From the NCBI GenBank assembly GCA_025175895.1, contig CM045991.1, forward strand, positions 83,439,174 to 83,503,173: a stretch of 64,000 bases of DNA, read 5' to 3'. The notes under the pieces are model-generated. The model was not told the origin of the DNA and did no database searches. It saw only the letters and a program-made list of their open reading frames with translations. Made by a program: the position numbers and the translations under genes. This document shows positions 42,415 to 54,215 of this stretch, one piece after another. The stretch is from Wurfbainia villosa. Its lineage: Eukaryota; Streptophyta; Magnoliopsida; Zingiberales; Zingiberaceae. The number at the start of each line of letters is the position of its first letter. Position 1 is the first letter of the stretch.

Positions 42415-43584
42415 TTAGGATTAATACTTGACTTGATCTCTGGATCGGAGTTGAGTCTGGTATGAATCGGCTCGCTAATTGGGGTTGCTAGGGGTTTTGT
42501 AGGTCTGTGTCCTTCATCAAATACTACATTGATAGTTTCCTCGCCTCTAAGGGTGTCATAGTTATATACTCTATAAGCTCTACTTGTTGTCGAGTATCCT
42601 AGGAAGATTCCGGTCGAGGATTTGGATGTAAATTTCCCTAGGTAATCCTTAGTGTTTAGGATATGTACCTTACACCCAAATACCCTAAAGTACTTGATGT
42701 TAGGTATTTTATCGTGATAAATCTCGTATGAGGTCTTAAGGTGCCTCTTTACCATAAGGATCCTATTTTGGACATAGCATGTCGTACTTACGCTTCCACC
42801 CAAAACCTATCGGGTAGGTTATACTCGTTTAACATTGTCCTAGCGGCTTCTTGTAGGGTTCTATTTTTTTACGTTCTACTAGGCCATTACATTTGTGGGG
42901 TTCTAGGGATAAGAGAACTCATGGTGGTATCCATTTAGGTTCTGAGTGCAGTAAACTGTGGTTCTCAATTCACCACCATGATCAGATCCTAAGTCTTTTG
43001 ATTTTAAGGTTTTGTTGATTTTCTATTAGTTTAAATAGGTTCATTAATTGATCTAGGGTATCACTTTTGTGTTTGATGAACCTAACCCAAGTAAATCTAG
43101 AATAGTCATCAATTATGACTAAGCAGAATTTACTCCCATTAAGTGACTTAGCTCCGTGTGAATCAAATAGATCCATGTGTAGGAGCTCAAGAACACTTTT
43201 GGTTCATTCTTGATTAGTTAGTTGATGTTGTGTCCTAGATTGTTTACCTTGTTGACAAGCATTACATATTTTATTATCCAAGTTATTGAGGTTAGGCAAA
43301 CCTCTGACTAAGTCACTCTGACTCATCTTGTGGATGAGTCTTGGGTGTGAGTGACCGAGTCGTTGGTGCCACAACCATGATTCCTCTTGCCGTGTCATAA
43401 GACACTTAGTTGAGGAGTTAGTTAAATTAATAGTATAAATATTATTATTTCTGGTTCCCTTAAGGATTGTTTTAGAAGTTTCAATTGTATTAATTACACA
43501 TTCATTTTCTAGAAATATGACCTTATTGTTATTATCACACAATTGGCTTACACTAAGTAAATTATATTGAAAATTTTCTACCAA
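42189..43584 (-). pseudogene. Element D pre-integrase and integrase, broken
   Basis: The frame 43584-43204 covers the end of protease linker and the zinc region (LWHQRLGHSHPRLI, CNACQQGKQS). 43176-42982 covers the core start (MDLFDSHGAKSLNG, VIIDDYSRFTWVRFIKHK). 42982-42804 is frameshifted across the catalytic Glu segment. 42803-42415 covers the C-terminal part (ACYVQNRI-like, VFGCKVHILNTKD, GIFLGYSTTSRAYRVYN). Several stops and shifts separate them. Confidence 0.83.
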
Positions 43585-43762
43585 TAAGACATTTTGAATA
43601 ATAAAGTTAGAGTTGAGCTCAATATCACCTGATCCGATGATTTTGAGCTTACCGTTGTTTCCGAAGGCTACTGATCCTTGTCCTTTGAATCAAAGCTTCG
43701 AAAACTTGAGTTGATCCCCGGTCATGTGTCGGGAGCAACCACTGTCCAACATCCATTGATCC
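43585..43762 (-). pseudogene. Element D protease
   Basis: The minus strand at 43760-43720 reads MLDSGCSRHMTGD, the copia aspartic protease active site, then a stop (near 43688) and the usual GNNGKLKIIGSGDIEL text. It continues in frame to the pre-integrase region. Confidence 0.78.
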
Positions 43763-44376
43763 TACACGCAAGGTAGTTGGAATGGATATTGGATTTATTA
43801 AAGATTGGTTGAAGATTATTAACCTAAATCATCTCACCCATGTCTACATGATCAAACATGTTAACCCTATATGTTCTTGTGAGATGACTTCCAATTTTAC
43901 TTGATTTAAATTTAATAATTTGAACACTTGTCAACCTTGCGTTAGATTCAGATTTGACCATAGACTCATCAAGTCACCTTTTCGAGATCATGACTTCCAG
44001 GTCGTAGCGAGGCACAGAGGCCTTCTTTGATCGGAACAACGACCACTTCCTTAGACAAAGCCATTTTCAAGAAAATAGAGACTTGACTCACCTAAGACCA
44101 CTTCCTGGTCTAACTAGTCTAGGATACGGTGAGGTAGCTTTAGCTAGTTCCACTCGGTCAAGTGCACCGAACTAGATATGCCTTATCTAGCCCGAATATA
44201 CAAGACTCCGCTTTCCTAGCATACTATCATCTCGCCGCATCCTGGTACTATGTTATCAAGTATTGATGAGTTATAGTCCTATCTAACCATTCTAAAAAGA
44301 AAAAATCAAACTAAATAAAGAACCTAAGCATGCAATTTCTAAGTTAAAATACAAACAAGTTTTGTACTGGCTTCCC
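43763..44376 (-). other. Element D non-coding spacer between gag and protease
   Basis: About 600 bp of AT-rich DNA with no frame. In A, J and E gag and protease are only about 16-60 bp apart, so this is extra. It is not a recognisable inserted element: I see no LTR ends, terminal inverted repeats or clear duplicated flank. Confidence 0.6.
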
Positions 44377-45975
44377 CTAGATCGTTAAATCGGTTCGGTC
44401 TCTCCACATAGTGGATTTGGTCCTTGGGAACCCAAAGATTGGTTCGATCCTAAGTTTAAAATCAAGCGTCTTAGGGACCCATGCTTGGACACATTTTTTA
44501 TGTCGACTTACAATCGACATATACGACTTGTTGGTCGTATTTGAGCTAAACCCTAGTTCGGCCTTGTTGTACACGACCCTTTGCGATTCAAGTAGGAGAT
44601 CAAGTCCTTTGGATCCCAAAGTAAACCTTTCCAACGTGTTCCTAAGATCTTCGACTTGACTCTTCAAGAGTGAGTTCTCAACTTCAAGCTTTTCAACCCG
44701 AGTTGAATCCTCCTCTCGAACTCGACTAGTCGAAGAGGTTAGGGAGACCTCGTGTTTGAGGAGTTTAACTTCCTCAATCAGGGTCTCGACCTTGGACTCG
44801 GACTTAGCTAATTTCCTAGTTAAGAACTTAATTGCACTATAAAGCATACTAATAAGGGATCGACTTACCTTGAGTGTATCTTTTGAACCGGATGCGTATC
44901 CGTGGCTTGTCTTGAATAGCGCTTCGCAGTCCGACTCGTCTTCGGTTTTAGATTCGTGTTCTGGTTCTGACTCCGTCTCCAATTCTACTGGTTTAGCCAT
45001 GAGGACACGATCATCGTCTTCTTCCTCGGACGCTTCTTCTCATGTAGCGTTGAGTGCCATTTTGTGTTTTGGTGCTTTGCTCTTGAGCTTTGGTCATTCG
45101 GACTTGATGTGTTCAAACCTGTTGCATTCGTAACACCTAATATTAGAACTTTTAGGCTTACCTTCGTTGGGTCGAGTGACGGTTCGCTTTCGGCCCTTGA
45201 CTATCCTCCGAACTAGGTTGACTAGTTCGACCTCCATTTCCGGGTCGACCTCCGAATCGGACTCATCTTCTTCTTCCTTCGGGGGTTGCTTGCTCGCGGT
45301 TTTCTTCCTTGAACCTACAAAAAGTGCTATACCCTTCTCGGGTTCTGAGTTAGACTGCTCATGAAATTCAAAATCAGAAAACAACTCATCTAACCTAAGT
45401 TTTGAAAGATCCTTGGAGACCTTGTAGGCATCGACCATGGATTCCCACAAGGTAGTCCTAGGAAATGAGTTAAGAACATACCTAATAAGATCGCGGTTTT
45501 CGACGTTTTGCCCGATCGCGTGTAGGTTATTAACTATGTCTTGAATGCGAGTGTGAAGTTGCGTTGCCATCTCGTGTTCCTGCAGTTTTAGGTTATATAA
45601 CTTATTGAAAAAATGATCGTTCTTACATACCTTGGCTTCATCGGTCCCTTCGTGTAGCTCCACTAGTTTTGTCCAAAGGTCCTTTGTGCTGATGAAGGGG
45701 CTGACGCGATTAAGCTCCTCCTTAGACAAGCCGCATTAAAGGATTTGAGTTGCCTTGGCGTCGGCTTCAACTTGTCTTTTTGTCGCATTGGTCCATTGGT
45801 TATAATCCAAGGATTCACCCACTTCATTAGTCGGAAGTGTGAATCCCGTTTGGATTATGATCCACATCTTGATTTGGGCTTTAAGAAAGCATTCTATCCG
45901 ACCCTTCCAATAACGGAAGTCATCTCCATTGTAAAACGGAGGTCAGACAGTGCTAAAACCCTCGAGATGGGTCAT
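44377..45975 (-). pseudogene. Element D gag, broken
   Basis: Start ATG at 45975 (MTHLEGFSTV). An Arg codon of the conserved RPPF reads TGA, and a Gln codon of LQCGLSKEE reads TAA near 45736. The capsid region follows (RYWKGRIECF, CGLSKEELNRVSPF, LWTKLVELHEGT, FPRTTLWESMVDAYKVSKDLS), then an acidic linker and zinc knuckle CYECNRFEHIKSE, broken just after. The last frame (45000-44377) is acidic, then coiled-coil-like, ending with AWVPKTLDFKLRIEP. Confidence 0.85.
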
Positions 45976-46183
45976 TGAAACAAAAAGACAAAAGAGTGAA
46001 GTGGAAAAAAACCAAAAACCACAAACAACGGAAATGTCCCAAGACTCGCGTCTTGGATTAGTAGTGCGGGAGAGAAAAAAAACTACACGAATGAGAAAGA
46101 AAGGAAAAAATCGAAAAAAAAATCCGTAGAAAGCTAGATTGGTGGTTTCACCAAATCTTAGCACCCCCAGCTCTGATACCAAT
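45976..46183 (-). other. Element D leader with tRNA-iMet PBS
   Basis: The PBS on the minus strand is TGGTATCAGAGCT (46170-46182), one base after the LTR end. A 195-bp purine-rich leader leads to the gag ATG at 45975. Confidence 0.85.
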
Positions 46184-47305
46184 TGTTGGATCGAGCGGAT
46201 CGCGAGAGGGGGGGTGAATAGCCATAAAACTTTTTCTTCGAATTCGTTCGATAGACAATTAAACGCAGCGAAAAGATAAATGATAAATAAACAAGACAAA
46301 TGGATTTTTTTACTTGGTTCATAGCCTTCAGCTACTACTCCAAGGCCCTAACGACCCTAGACCGTGTACGGAGGGCAATTCATTAAAACACTCCTCGTTG
46401 GAGGTAGGAGTTAGACGATTACAAAAACCTTCGAAAGCAAAAGATAGAGAGACAAACCCTCTCTTCTATTAAGGTAAAATGCAACGATAGAAAATCTCGA
46501 TTAACAAAAAGAATTGCAATATTAAAGAGACGACAAAGTAAGATTATACCAACAACTAGGGAATAGAAATTAAGCTAGGGTTGTTGGTGTTTTGATAGCA
46601 CTTCATCGTTGTAGAGTCGTCGGAGAGTCGCAGCATTGCGGAGGCTTTTGGGCACTTAAAATTGATGAGAAAACCCTAGGAGAGGCCCTCCTTTTATAGC
46701 CCTTGAGCCTTTTTTGAGAGGAACTTCAGCCAATAAGATTTGAGCACCACCCCCCTTGAAATGAGGTGATAAGCCTTGACTCCTCGAAGCTGATCCTTGA
46801 CCATCAGTCGACTGATGGCAGCATCAGTCGAATGCTGACCATAGACAGTCGACTGATGGACGGCAGTCGAGTCCTCCAAGCTGGCAGTTGACTGATGCTA
46901 GCTGTAAGGCAAAGTTAGCTTAACAAAAACATTATTTCGACAGTCGCTGACCGTCCGATCTCGACCTAGACCATCTATAGGATGTCTTTGGTCGGATCTA
47001 CGCTTAAAATCATCCCCGTAAGGAGGATACGACCTCTCTTACTCTCACACACACGAGCTTTACCTCGATACTTACTGTGTCGCTTTCTCTTCCGGCCTTC
47101 CACTCGATTCCTTCGGCTTCCTTCAAAATCACTCGAGTGTCGCCCGACCACCGCGGCTTCCTCCAAGTGTCGCTAGCCTTCAGTTCCAGTGTTGACACTT
47201 TTCTGCACACTCGATTTAGCTCGTGAGACAACAATATGAGCTTAACTTTGTATAGTTTGCTATAATCAAAACTCAGGTTCGACTTAGGTGCCTACTGCAC
47301 CAACA
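46184..47305 (-). repeat. Element D 5' LTR
   Basis: 1122 bp, TGTTGGATCG to CCAACA. TATA box (minus TATAAAAGG) at 46690-46698. Upstream, 46800-46910 holds CAGTCGACTGATG palindromes and variants. U5 box (plus-strand GAGAGGGGGGGTGAATAGCC) at 46204-46223. Confidence 0.88.
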
Positions 47306-47453
47306 ATAGATTATTGTAAAACTTAGAAACTAAGTCTACATTAATATCGTGATCGTAGTAGACTAGCTTACTGAGTTGATAATAATTAATTACACCCATT
47401 ACTTCTGGAGCAAACTCATTGAAAAAATCGTTATCTAAAGAGCGTGTAGGCAT
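47288..47453 (-). pseudogene. Truncated N-terminal frame of unknown retroelement protein
   Basis: ATG at 47453 opens about 54 codons; the first ~49 lie outside D and the rest is D LTR. The text (FNEFAPEVMGVINYYQ, then VDLVSKFYNNL) is not low complexity. The LVxxFYxNL ending resembles wording seen in plant transposon-associated proteins of unknown function. The resemblance is from memory and by eye only. Confidence 0.35.
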
Positions 47454-48300
47454 CTTTTGAATTTATAAGTCTTGTATGTATGCTGATGTAATTCGGAGGG
47501 GAATCAGGGATCCGTAGAGGAATTTTCCCTCAATGTTTCCCTCCTACTAATGTTGGATTGTTTTCATTCTTGTCTAAAGATGCAAAAATTATAGAATGAA
47601 TGTGATATGATATGGTATGATGAATGATATGGATAAATATTGATTAGTAATCAATCGTTGACTAATAATCGTGAAAGTAAAGTGAAGGAAGAAGAAGGGT
47701 TATACTTGGGTGTAATTGCTCCTTGTCCAAATAATTTCGAGCTGATGAGACCTTAGGTTGGAGCCCTTTTTATCAAAAATGGACTTTTTCGGCGAGGAGA
47801 AAGGGTCCGACGAACCCTAGCTGTCAATGCCAGTGGAGTTAGGGTTAGGATGCTAACCTAGAGATGGAGATAGATGCATAAGGACTTACCCTAGCTTGGC
47901 TTGGGTCCTAGAGAAGTAGGGTTGGTGTGGTAGGAGTCGGAAGTCGGCCAAAGTCCGGCTGACGTGAAAGCAGCGAGGCGAGGAAAGCTCGCGGATGAGT
48001 CGAACGCAGAGAAAGGATTTCCTTATATAAATCCACATTCATCAGTCTAGGTGATAAGTTAAATGCCTCGACTGATAAATCAGTCGAGGCACGAGTCGAG
48101 GTCGCCTCGATTCTGAGCCTTCGTTAATTTGTCCAATCGAGGCACTAGTCGAGCGCACCTCGATTCTGTTCACTTGTGGCTGCAACTGAGGGTACCAGTC
48201 AAGTCAGTGCCTCGACTGTAAGTGTGGTCGAGCTCCTGGTCGAGAGCAAACTTGTGTTTTAAGCTATAAGCAGTCAAGGCACTGCCTCGACTGGTTCCTG
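47306..48300 (-). other. Unclassified retroelement-like sequence interrupted by D
   Basis: Roughly 1 kb, right border uncertain. On the minus strand it has, in order, TCGAGGCAC-type repeats (48040-48300), a TATA box (TATATAAGG, 48023-48031), a GC-richer stretch, a possible LTR end CAATCCAACA (47551-47560), a 97-bp leader and a start codon opening a small frame that D truncates. This looks like an LTR plus gag start, but no standard PBS follows the supposed LTR end. I could not assign it to a family. Confidence 0.4.
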
Positions 48301-48944
48301 ATAACTGATTTGCTCAATTTTTCAGACGAACTTCAGAAATTTGTATATAATTCCAGAGATTTCAAAAAATCTTGAAATTTTGCGTACATAATTTGAAAGT
48401 CATGTTCCTCTACATAAAAATCTGTGAAAAATATATGACCTAATATTTCCATGGATTGATACGATTTCCGAAAATATGAAAATTGAGCCTTTCTTGAGCC
48501 TCATTCCAGTTGTATCACTAGCTTCAAAGGTGATCCATACACCAATACGTGATTGACCACAGTGAAGATAGTATTTTTTTTAAAATGATTTAAGACACTT
48601 ATATTAGATTTGCATTTGTCTTAAGTGATCCAACCAATTTTACTTGGTTGGAATGTCCAATTATGATCTTCAGACCAAATGCACATGAATTATGAAAAGG
48701 TCTTCCCCATAATTGGTCAAATTAATGATCATTGTCTCGATAACTATCTTGCCCAAGGGATGCAATGAACATTTTGGGTAAGTTGGTTATGCTTAAACAT
48801 CTCACCCCCACCAACTAGAAATACAAAAACAGTTGTGTTCACTTTATAGTTTGTGTGAGATGCTTCCCAAGGTTCCCTTAATTTCCATAATTTGTTCTTG
48901 TTATGGTGAGTTACTCCTTATGATCATGGAGAGATTCGAATTCT
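48301..48944 (-). other. Element E 3' non-coding tail
   Basis: No coding frame. It carries the CATCTCAC word (48798) and CCAATTATGGGGAAGACC-type text (minus strand, near 48700), also seen in the tails of A and K. A PPT is not visible. Confidence 0.65.
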
Positions 48945-49755
48945 TTACTCAGTGACACACATGCCTAATTCCCTTCTTAGGTGGCTAAATTCTTTTTCCG
49001 GAAGGGGTTTAGTGAAGATATCTGCTAGATTTGACTTGGACTCAACATAATTGAGTACAATATCTCTCCTAGCTACATGATCTCTAATGAAATGATGTCT
49101 CACTTCAATATATTTCGTTCTAGAGTGGTGGACAGAGTTCTTTGTCAAATTGATAGTGCTCATGTTATCACACAACACTTGTATATTTTTGTATGACAAA
49201 CCATAGTCCTTCAGCGTGTGAGTCATCCACAACAGTTGTGATACACTCTCCCCCATGGCGATATACTCAGCCTCAGTGGTGGAGAGAGAAACACAATGTT
49301 GCTTTCGACCAACTCAACTCACTAGCGAAGAACCTAAGAACTAGCATCCTCCACTTGTGCTCTTTCTGCTCTAACTTGCACCCAAAGATAGTCAGTCAAT
49401 ATATCCAACTAAATCAAATGATTCAGTACGAGGATACCATAACCCAACCTTAATAGTGCCTTTAAGATATCTCATTATCCTTTTTACAACACTTAGGTGA
49501 GACTCTTTGGCACATGACTGATATCTAGCACATACCCCCACAACATATAAAATATCAGTCGACTTACATGAGATAAAGTAAACTACCAATCATGCTCCTA
49601 TAATATTTTAGATCCATCGATTTTCCTCCATCATCATTTCCTAGATTTGTGCTTTGTGCCATAGGAGTGGATATCTCCTTTGAATTCTGCATATTGAATT
49701 TCTTCAGTAGATTCATGGCATACCTAGACTAATAGACGTATATACCTTCCTTTGT
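48945..49755 (-). pseudogene. Element E RNase H, broken
   Basis: The frame 49256-48945 gives the RNase H C-terminal half (QLLWMTHTLKDYGLS, NSVHHSRTKYIEVRHHFIRDH, ADIFTKPLPEKEF) ending at a proper stop after CVTE. The frame 49589-49392 gives CARYQSCAKESHL and GLWYPRTESFDLVGYID. The STTEAEY segment at about 49265-49290 is shifted. The text between 49590 and 49755 is a frameshifted part of the RT-RNase H connection. Confidence 0.85.
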
Positions 49756-51174
49756 TTATTTGATATCAAGTCCGAGGAAGAATGTGAGTTCTCCCACAAG
49801 ACTCATCTCAAACTCGCTCTCCATGTGCCCTATAAACTCGTTCAGATAGTCCTTATTGTTTGAGCCACAGATTATGTCATCGACGTAAACCTGGGCTACA
49901 AAAATATTTTCACCATCTCTTCTCAGAAATAGTGTAGGATCTATTTGACCTCTCTTCAACCCTTTCTCTACTAGAAATGTGGACAACCTTTCATACCAAA
50001 CACGTTGCTTTAGCCCATAAAGAGCTTTTTTCAATTTGAACACGTGGTTTGGAAAGTCTATACTTTCAAACCCCGATGGTTGTTCAACGTACACTTCTTC
50101 CTTAATTACCCCATTTAAGAAGGCAGACTTCACATCCATTTGATATAGTTTGAAGCCTTTATATGTAGCGAATGCTAGCATAAGCCTTATAGACTCTAAA
50201 CGTGCTACTGGGATGTACGTCTCTTCATAATCTAATCCTTCAATTTGGTTATAGCCTTTGGCAACTAACCTTGCTTTGTTTCTTATGATTTCTCTCTTAT
50301 GATTCATTTTGTTTCTAAACACCCATTTTGTACCAATTATGGAGACTTCTTCCGGTCTCGAAACTAAGTCCCATACTTGGTTTCTTTCAAATTGTCCTAG
50401 TTCATCTTGCATTGCTAAAATCCAATCAGGATCAAGCAAAGCTTCTTCTACTACTTTGGGTTCAATTTCTGAGATTAGTGCAACTTCAACCCCTTCATTC
50501 CTAAAGGATGATCTGGTCCTCACCCCTTGTTGAAATTCCTCAATAATCTGATCATGGGGATGACTCACGCTTGTCCTATTGGATCTTGGTGCTTGAGATG
50601 TTTCAAGTATTTGGTCGTTTGATACATCTTCAAGTAATGACCCTTGTGACTTAGACTTTTCATCATCAGATTCAATTTTGACTCCTCCTACTTCGGTATT
50701 CTCTTGTAATTTGATCTTCTCCATTCCAAATTTAATTTCTTCATTGATTCTTTGGGTATCATCAGATTTTTCACCCTCTTCAAAAATGACATCTGACGAC
50801 TCTTCAATTAATTTTGATTTTTTATTGTAGACTTTATATGCTTTGCTAATAGAAGAATATCCAACAAGAATACCTTCATCAGCTTTAGCCGTGAATTTTT
50901 CTAGATGATCTCTGGTATTTAGAATAAACATCTTACAACCAAACACCCTAAGATGCTTAACTATAGGTGGTTTTCCAAACCAGAGTTTATGCGAGTTTTT
51001 TCCTAGAAACTTATGTATTAGCACCCTGTTCTGAACATAACAGGCTATGCTGACAGCTTCGGCCCACAAGTATCTTGGAAGAGCATACTCATTGAGCATG
51101 CTTCTAGCAGCTTCTTGTAAGGCTCGATCTTTCCTTTCCACAACACCATTTTGTTGGGGGTATTCTTGGAACAT
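49756..51174 (-). pseudogene. Element E integrase C-terminus and reverse transcriptase (472 codons open)
   Basis: Opens with PQQNGVVERKDRALQEA (catalytic Glu of integrase), then the integrase C-terminal region (VFGCKMFILNTRDH, ILVGYSSISKAYKVYN), a long acidic linker, and RT: LDPDWILAMQDELGQF, WVFRNKMNHKREI, MDVKSAFLNG, YGLKQRVWYERL and YVDDIICGSN. In the YGLKQ motif the usual AP residues are missing. It ends at FFLGLDIK before a stop. Upstream integrase is in another frame. Confidence 0.88.
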
Positions 51175-51198
51175 AAAATTCGTGCCTATACCCCTTTT

Positions 51199-52040
51199 CT
51201 AAACAATAGTCCTTAAACTGAGTGTTTTCAAATTCCCCTCCATGATCACTCCTAAGGGTTTTAATGGTTGTATTTTTTCATTTTCAATTCTTTTACTAAA
51301 AGAAATAAAAATATCAAGAGTTTCATCTTTATGTTTCAAGAAAAAAGTCCAAGTGTATCTAGTGTAATCATCAATAACTACCAAGCAATATCTGCTACCA
51401 TTAAGAGATTTAATAGTACTACAGTCAAATAGGTCTAAATGTAATAAGTCTAAAGTTTTAGTAGTACTTACAACATTTTTGGGCTTGTGTGATGACCTCT
51501 TTTACTTACCTTTTTGACAGGCATCACATAACCTGTCTTTTTGAAACTTTAGCATTGGCAGCCCCCTGACCAACTCTTTTCCAGCTAGTTTCTTAAGTTC
51601 TTCAAATTGACCTGCACGAGCCTTCTGTGCCATAGTTAGGATTCATCTGTTCTAGATACAAGACACTTGGCAAATAGATGAGTAGTATTTTCAAAATACA
51701 CTTGATATATGTTTTCCTTTCGAATTCCTACTAACATGGTAATATCTGAGTTGTTGTACTTTACTAGACATTGAGTTGAATTAAACTCAACCCTATATCC
51801 AGCATCACACAACTGACTCACACTTAACAAGTTAAATGACATATTCTTGACTAACAAAACATTCCTAATCATAAAAAACTCTGAAACATAAATAACTCCT
51901 ATTCCTACAACTTTTAATTTGCCACTATTACCAAACAAAATAGTACCTCTACTTTTGTTTTCCAGCGTGGAGAATAGTGATATATAGCCGGTCACGTGTT
52001 TGGAGCATCCACTGTCTACAAACTAGATTGATGGACACTC
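51199..52040 (-). pseudogene. Element E protease, pre-integrase and integrase core, broken
   Basis: Protease FVDSGCSKHVTG is at about 52026-51990. The frame 51995-51636 continues with GNSGKLKVVGIG and NLLSVSQLCDAGYRVEF. The zinc region (51470-51640) is shifted and partly lost, with CDACQ-equivalent text readable near 51530. The frame 51384-51199 holds VVIDDYTRYTWTFFLKHKDETL of the integrase core, and the second-Asp segment DHGGE is frameshifted near 51240. Confidence 0.8.
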
Positions 52041-52058
52041 CCCCTTACCTGATGCCTA

Positions 52059-53563
52059 CTAGACACAAAAGATAAAAGATTTTGGAACCCATATATTGGG
52101 TCCATTAGCTTCCAAAATATATTTCCTAGGGATACATGCCTTAGTTGTTTTCTTCCTACCAGGAATTCTAGAAACTAAAGAAATAAGGCTATGTTCTTGC
52201 TTCTTAGGTCTATAACCTATTCCAGCTTTATTGTAAATAGCTCGCTGAGATTCTAGAATCATATTCAGCATTCGAGAGCTAGAGATGAACTTCTCAAGAG
52301 TGCACTTGAGATCATTCACCTGTGTTTTCAAAATTCTATTTTCATCCTTAATTTTATCAAATATGGAGGTATCAGCACTAGATTCTACCACATGCTCCTT
52401 AAGATTTTTAAAATGTTCTAATTCAAATTTTAAGGTTTTGATTCTGCATTTAGATTTACCTAGCATGTCAGTTAAATACACAATGGTTTTATAACAATAT
52501 CTAAGTTCCAAATTTATTTGATCTTCATCCGTCGATGATGATTCTGCCTCCGAGTTTGAATCTGTTTCGGAGTCCTCCAGTGCCATCAAAGCAGTGTGTC
52601 ATCCAGCCTTGTCTTCTTTGTCCTCTTTCGAGGATCCGGATGAAGACTCATCCTATGTGGCTCTCAACGCCTTTCGTCTCCTCCTCTTTTCTTCCTTCTT
52701 CTTGAGATGAGGGCATTCATTTCTAAAGTGTCCTTTCTTGCTGCATTCATAACACACTACATTAGATTTATCAATTCCATTATCAACTTGCTTACCTTTC
52801 TTTTTGCTGAATCTTCTGCTTTTCCTCATCATCTTCCTACCGATTTCGTGCACGAGGATGAAGACAACTCCTTCTCCTTTTTCTTTCCCTCCTTGCTTTG
52901 ATCATCTGCAAGAAAAGCCATACCCTTATCATTTTGACCTTTATTAGCCTGTTCATGTAATTCCATTTCACAAAACAATTCATCTATTTCAACAGTTGAT
53001 AAGTCCCTTGATACCTTATAGGCATCCACCATGGATGACCATAGGACATTTCTGGGAAATGATTTGAGTACATATCTGATTAAATCTCGATTCTCAACAC
53101 TCTCTCCAATAGAGTGGAGACTATTCAACAACTCCTTGAATCTCCCATGAAGCTCACTGACAATCTCAGTGTCCTTCATAGTGAAATTCTGGAGTTGGCT
53201 TAGAAACAAGTCTCCCTTGGCTATATGAGAGTCTCTGGTACCCTCGTGCAGCTCAAGCAACTTATTCCATAGGTCTTGCGCACTGTTGAAAGGACCAACT
53301 TTATTAAGTTGTTCCTTTGCCAAGCCACACTGTAATGTCACAGTAGCTTTAGCATTAGCTTGTGCCTTACACTTTTGCTCAATTGTCCAAAGAGCAGATC
53401 CTAAGACTTTACCATCATCATCTACAGGAGTAGTGAAGCCCTCCGTGATGTTGAACCACATTTCTATCTCAGTCATGAGATAATACTCCATCCGACTTTT
53501 TCAATATTGGAAATTTGCTCCATCGAAAAATGGAGGTCGGTTTGTACTGTAACCCTCTTGCAT
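52059..53563 (-). pseudogene. Element E gag, broken
   Basis: Start ATG at 53563 (MQEGYSTNRPPFFDGANF). The conserved Trp before KSRMEYYL reads TGA near 53502. The capsid region runs 53491-52829 (CGLAKEQLNKVGPFNSAQDLWNKLLELHEGT in two parts, LHSIGESVENRDLIRYVLKSFPR). The zinc knuckle CYECSKKGHFRNECP is in frame 52853-52653. The last frame (52589-52059) is acidic then coiled and ends IWVPKSFIFCV, followed by two TAG codons and, about 45 bp on, protease. Confidence 0.86.
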
Positions 53564-53605
53564 GGTTATGACTCTAGGGTGGTTAAATCAGGAAATTAGA
53601 GCCCT

Positions 53606-53619
53606 AGCTCTGATACCAC
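53606..53619 (-). other. Element E primer-binding site (tRNA-iMet)
   Basis: The minus strand reads TGGTATCAGAGCT beside the LTR end CCTTTCA. Confidence 0.92.
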
Positions 53620-53620
53620 T

Positions 53621-54215
53621 TGAAAGGATCAGTGTATGCAAGAGGGGGGGGGGGGGGTAACCCAAATTAAAAATAAATGTAGCGAAATATTAATGTTCTA
53701 TAAAATACGAGCAGTGACACAGAAAACATTACTTAACTAAATTTAGTCAAAGGAAATCTGACAAATCTGAACAGATGCATAAAATATCACCGAAAGAAAA
53801 ATGCACAGGAACAAGTATAAAGCAACCAAATAACGCAGTCGATTTTACTTGGTTCACAGCTCTCTCCTAGAGCTGCTAGTCCAAGGCCTACCACTATCTT
53901 TCTCCTATTCAAAGCTAAGCTTCGAGGGTGGAGAAACCTCTTAAAGATTTACAGTTTATAGAAATCTTATGCAATAAGAATAAGCAATAATGAAAAAGCT
54001 TTTACAAAGATAATAAATTTTCGCCTTTGTCATAGTGTTCAAATCGTCGTCAAGGTGAGGATGAGGCATGGAATAGAAATCTTGGACGATTGCAATGGAC
54101 ACAGAAGCACCACTACCAGTAATGGAGGTAGAAGATGGATGCACTATTCGTTGTGTGTTCTAGAAGGTGCCCAGATTCTTGTCACGGTAGCAATGCAGAA
54201 AGATCAGGTTGAGCA
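53621..54215 (-). repeat. Element E 5' LTR, U5-side piece
   Basis: Starts TGAAAGG. It contains a 15-20 base G run at 53641-53657 where related LTRs have about 6-9 G in the U5 box. It is cut at 54215 by element F with TSD GAGCA (54211-54215 and 60250-60254). Confidence 0.85.

Larger units (their letters stand above)
41753..47305 (-). mobile_element. Element D: SIRE-like copia, 3' part off-window
   Basis: A minus-strand element. The 5' LTR is 46184-47305 with PBS at 46170. Gag, a non-coding spacer, protease, integrase and the start of RT follow down to 41753, where element B interrupts. RT remainder, RNase H and 3' LTR lie left of the window beyond B. The right flank begins ATAGA (47306); the matching TSD is not visible. 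Confidence 0.85.

Noticed and set aside
45094..46299. Hydrophobic minus frame 46299-45943 as a membrane protein
   Set aside because: It overlaps the D LTR end, PBS and leader; the real gag starts at 45975 in another frame.
53641..53657. Long G run as a G-quadruplex element
   Set aside because: It is the U5 box homopolymer, whose length is unreliable in sequencing; no separate evidence.
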